A DNA stretch of 64,000 nucleotides from Blastobasis lacticolella (Eukaryota > Arthropoda > Insecta > Lepidoptera > Blastobasidae), in assembly GCA_905147135.1 (NCBI GenBank), contig LR990040.1, positions 22,767,857 through 22,831,856 of the forward strand, given 5' to 3'. The notes under the pieces were generated by a model that made no database searches, had not been told where the DNA came from, and was given only the letters and a program-made list of their open reading frames with translations. This document shows, piece after piece, positions 61,801 to 64,000 of the stretch. How positions within the stretch are numbered: the first letter of the stretch is position 1; the number at the start of each line of letters is the position of its first letter. The position numbers and the translations under genes are program-made.

Positions 61801-61877
61801 CATTTGAAACTTACTATAGGTAGGTAAGTACTACTAAGTACTGAGTACGGGGTCACTTACAAAAACTGTAAACTTAT

Positions 61878-61936
61878 TGTAACTTATTCTGCTGTGTAAG
61901 TTACAATAATACTCGTAATGTAGCTATTACGAGTAT
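61878..61936. repeat. Two adjacent hairpins
   Basis: ATTGTAACTTA...TAAGTTACAAT (11-bp stem, 10-nt loop) is followed immediately by ATACTCGTAAT...ATTACGAGTAT (11-bp stem, 6-nt loop). Confidence 0.6.
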
Positions 61937-61997
61937 GGTGATGTCAAAATCAATAATGTCTTTGTACAAATAATAAAATAAGCTTTCTGTCATTAGT

Positions 61998-62262
61998 TTT
62001 TTTTTTTTTAATGTTATTCGGTAGGCAAACAGGCAAGCGGGCCACCTGATGGAAAGTGGTCACCACTGCCTATAGACATTAGCAACACCAAGAGTATCGC
62101 TAATGCGTTGCCCACCTCTATAACACGTTGCTCTGGCAGCAAAAAGCAAATGCCACTCCACTGCCAAAGCCACGGTTCCCCAAATCCCCACCCCATGGAG
62201 CACTGGAAACCTTACTCACAGGCAGAAACACAATACTATTTAAAAGAGTATTATTTAGCTAT
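61998..62262 (-). mobile_element. SINE family B, 5'-truncated
   Basis: Starts with a T run (reverse poly-A), then 'aaacaggcaagcgggccacc', 'agcaacaccaagagtatcgc', 'ctctggcagcaaaaagcaaa', and stops at 'agtattatttagct' before the SINE B head. Confidence 0.8.
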
Positions 62263-62979
62263 AGTATAGAAACTAAAATTGCATAAACGTCTGCGACAAA
62301 CCGTGCAGAAATCGAGTACCTACGTATTTTATGAGCAATACATTCCACAATGTAATAAGCACCCAAGTGCTCAAGTATCGGAACATCGAGAAAGGATAAC
62401 AGATCACCCCAGATGTGTTGTTGCGAGTCTCCCTAAACGTTTTTGTATGGCGTCGTGTTTTCAAGTTTATTATCTTTACGAGTCCCCTAAGCCCATTATC
62501 GGAAGGTTCAATTGAGTTTTACTTCTTGCTATAAACTCAATTGGCCCCTTGAATATCTAGTCTAGTCTAATACAATTGTCACTACACTTTCTTAGAATAA
62601 AACTGTTCTTGGATAATGTAATAGAGTAATGGTCTTTAGAAGCTGATAAATAAAATAATACTAAAGCAAAGTAATAGAGTACAAAACTCAGTAGCAGTGC
62701 AGCTGGTGCAGTAGGATCGGGATATTTGTGGTGAAGAGTCTGCTCAGAACTCGGCACCCGGCACTGATCCTTCTAACGAAGGCGTACCGTACCACAAGTA
62801 CCGCTGCTCAGGCGGTGCTTGCTGGTGTCCTGCTCGCGTACCTGAAGGTGAGCGCACGGGAAAGGAGGGAGCAAGCCGAGCCGGGTTGAAGAAGGGGACA
62901 GTGATTGAATTGAAGATAGAGGTGTTCTAGGTGATCTGAGGGGCGGTTTTTTTATTGGTATGTATTAGACTAGCCAAGC
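62263..62979. other. Unassigned; possible cysteine-rich exon
   Basis: 62,729-62,848 is open on the plus strand between CAG and GTGAGC and encodes PYHKYRCSGGACWCPAR. It is reminiscent of a thyroglobulin type-1 core (C...CWC), but the upstream tract is not pyrimidine-rich. The rest is unrecognised. Confidence 0.25.
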
Positions 62980-63240
62980 AATTTTATTTATTTATTTATT
63001 TAACATTTATTGTGCACAATAAATAGTATACAAAATAGACATACAGAAAAAAATCACAACAGGTACAGCTTATTTCTAAAGAAATATCTTCCAGCCGACC
63101 AACGGAAGAGAGAGGTCAAAATCGAGAGGCAGATGGCGTGCACCTTAAATTTACTTACCTACTATAGTACAACTAAATATAAATACATACACCATACATA
63201 ATAGTACATAATACATACATATATAAATAATATAAATATA
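62980..63240 (-). mobile_element. LINE 3' UTR with AAAT tail
   Basis: A TTTA run at 62,980-63,002, then 'catttattgtgcacaataaa' and 'aagaaatatcttccagccga'. Its orientation agrees with the coding fragment that follows at 63,303, so the two may belong together. Confidence 0.5.
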
Positions 63241-63302
63241 TATATACATATACATATTATGGATAACAAATGGAAAGATAGTGCTCTTTATTGACCGCCT
63301 TC

Positions 63303-63770
63303 TCACCTGGTGAGTGACGATGTGGCCTGAGATGGCGCATACCGGTCTAGGAACAGTCTATTCATTGTAGACTTGAAGGCACCTAGGTTATAATGATCAG
63401 GGAACACACTCGCCGGCAATCTATTCCATTCCTTAGCCGTATGCATTATAAAGGTTGAACCAAAGCGGCTCGTGCGGATAGCTAGAAGATCCACGACATA
63501 AGGATGATGGCGTTCGCCCGGACCGCGTCTCCCGATGGTGGTGTGGGCCGGCGGAATGTGGTCGTGCAACTGCTTCGCACACTCTCCGAAATGAAACCTA
63601 TTGTAGACCGTCAGAAGCGCAACCCTACGCCGATTCTCGAAGCCCTAGGACGCCAAGGAGAAGGGTGCGGTTCTCAAGCGCTTAGTCCCTTGTGTCCTCG
63701 GGAGATGGGGGGCCACGTGGTTGAAACATTTAGAGTGCGCTCGTGAGCGCTTGGTCTTAAACACTCTGCG
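63303..63770 (-). pseudogene. LINE ORF2 C-terminal fragment
   Basis: An 88-codon minus frame reads RTSRFGSTFIMHTAKEWNRL, PASVFPDHYNLGAFKSTMNR and ends with a stop at 63,303. The AKEWNxLP...VFP...N(L)..FK motif is the conserved end of Jockey-type LINE reverse transcriptases. Upstream sequence to about 63,770 remains homologous in style but is frame-broken. Related scraps lie at 20,150, 21,320 and 49,040. Confidence 0.7.
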
Positions 63771-64000
63771 GAGTGCTCATGCGGAGTGAGTTAGTATAAT
63801 GATGTAAACTGATCGGATAGTAGTGAATCAACTTGTCTTGCAAGCTGCCTTAAAAGTCGATTTTTTGTGAAAAGCCACCCTTTGCGCGCCAGCTCATCTC
63901 ACTGCACGGCATTCTTTATATGGATTTTTGACGTTGCTAGCCAATACAATAGAGAAATGCAACTGGAATCTTTGTAATGTACGCTGTCAAACTGGGCCCT
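63771..64000. other. Unassigned sequence
   Basis: Nothing recognised to the end of the window. Confidence 0.4.

Overview
This window is repeat-dense, AT-rich, intron-bearing eukaryotic DNA. It has no bacterial gene organisation. The repeats (RTE-, Jockey- and CR1-like LINEs with ATG or AAAT tails, tRNA-headed SINEs, hAT elements, a Ty3/Gypsy element and a degraded Ty1/Copia element) suggest an insect, most likely a moth or butterfly. That assignment rests on remembered repeat types and not on a database search.

Layout. 1-8.8 kb: fragments of a LINE family here called LINE-X, SINE families A, B and D, a 104-bp palindromic MITE and a LINE reverse-transcriptase fragment. 8,825-16,427: a complete, apparently very young Ty3/Gypsy retrotransposon with 370-bp LTRs that look identical, a 4-bp target duplication (ATAC), one 1,512-residue gag-pol frame, and a 1.8-kb leader holding six copies of a 58-bp tandem repeat. 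17,292-18,374: a non-autonomous hAT element with a perfect 8-bp target duplication. 18.4-23.9 kb: LINE pieces, a GC-rich promoter-like patch and long unrecognised AT-rich stretches.

24,011-26,120 (minus strand) is the best host-gene candidate: two exons encoding a secreted 476-residue protein with four 61-64-residue tandem repeats. 26.4-31.7 kb: LINE fragments, including RTE pieces in opposite orientations with a 5'-truncated Jockey/CR1-like LINE (606-codon frame) inserted between 5-bp target duplications. 32,677-32,965: a 48-bp minisatellite. 35,664-38,950: a gutted Ty1/Copia element. Its left LTR carries a SINE B copy and its right LTR is split by a 1.86-kb insertion containing the exons of a SWIM zinc-finger protein.

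39-64 kb: almost entirely transposon debris, namely SINEs, LINE 3' ends, hAT remnants (45,140-45,955 and 50,844-52,632), a 777-bp element with about 150-bp inverted repeats (49,803-50,579), a 173-bp fold-back element (60,957-61,129) and a tRNA-derived SINE (60,002-60,322).

How the parts relate: three non-autonomous families (A, B, D) each appear to share their 3' end with a different LINE present in the same window, so probable SINE-LINE partnerships can be read directly from the sequence. Little of the window looks like host coding sequence. It is probably intergenic or intronic. No rRNA, free-standing tRNA gene or CRISPR array was seen.
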